A stretch of DNA of 15,018 bases, from NCBI GenBank assembly GCA_038204465.1, contig JBBRCX010000107.1:1-15018 (forward strand), given 5' to 3'. The position numbers and the translations under genes were made by a program. Each line of letters starts with the position of its first letter. Positions within the stretch are counted from its first letter, which is position 1. The notes beneath the pieces are model-generated. The model was not told where the DNA came from. It saw only the letters and a program-made list of their open reading frames with translations, and searched no databases. This DNA comes from JBBRCX01 sp038204465. Lineage in GTDB: Bacteria > Planctomycetota > Phycisphaerae > Tepidisphaerales > Tepidisphaeraceae. Below are positions 14,971-15,018 of this stretch, one piece after another.

Positions 14971-15018
14971 ATGTCCACTGTTCTCGTCACCGGTGTCAGC
15001 GGCTTCATTGGCGGGCGC
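14971..15018 (+). CDS. NAD-dependent epimerase/dehydratase, first 16 codons
   Basis: The frame reads MSTVLVTGVSGFIGGR up to the window edge. The TGxxGFIG motif is the NAD(P)-binding loop of extended short-chain dehydrogenases, such as nucleotide-sugar epimerases. GGAG lies 9 bases before the ATG. The substrate cannot be told from this fragment. It is divergent from the YetA-like gene with a 206-base shared upstream region. Confidence 0.8.
   Translation, partial: MSTVLVTGVSGFIGGR

Overview
The window comes from a GC-rich Gram-negative bacterium. I favour Planctomycetota, possibly Phycisphaerae, but this is an inference from overall gene style, not from a marker gene. Supporting points are a YidC with an N-terminal anchor and a large periplasmic domain (so an outer membrane is likely), the mix of Shine-Dalgarno and apparently leaderless starts, and the GC-rich intergenic palindromes and short repeats. 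No rRNA, tRNA or CRISPR array was seen.

Left block (1-4060, minus strand, read right to left). A homoserine dehydrogenase with an ACT domain (hom) is followed by two small overlapping genes of unknown function with clearly lower GC. Next comes a protein of the cofactor-independent phosphoglycerate mutase family whose sequence style and position fit the 'proposed homoserine kinase' branch, so hom plus this gene could form the aspartate to phosphohomoserine part of threonine synthesis. The window edge cuts an IS5-like transposase that sits about 60 bases after that gene. Upstream of hom is a 694-base stretch with no convincing protein gene. It has a near-consensus sigma70 promoter, a palindrome touching its -35 box, and five AAAGCC hexamers spaced by roughly whole helical turns.

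Central block (4189-10334, plus strand). A calcineurin-like phosphoesterase, the membrane insertase yidC and the tRNA-modification GTPase mnmE run in the same direction. A small secreted or membrane-anchored hypothetical protein and endonuclease IV (nfo) follow. The yidC-mnmE neighbourhood is an old bacterial arrangement, here without jag between them. A strong GC-rich hairpin fills the 51-base gap between yidC and mnmE.

Right block (10377-15018). A core-MetE type zinc methyltransferase (minus) is divergent from a DUF1206 six-helix membrane protein (plus). A large PcRGLX/YetA-like protein follows on the minus strand, probably acting on rhamnogalacturonan-type sugars and without a signal peptide. 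The first 16 codons of an NAD-dependent epimerase/dehydratase close the window on the plus strand. A tandem heptanucleotide repeat lies between the DUF1206 gene and the YetA-like gene and runs into the latter's stop codon.

Most of the window is housekeeping. The parts that look least explained are the low-GC two-gene cassette inside the hom-kinase neighbourhood and the promoter-bearing leader upstream of hom.
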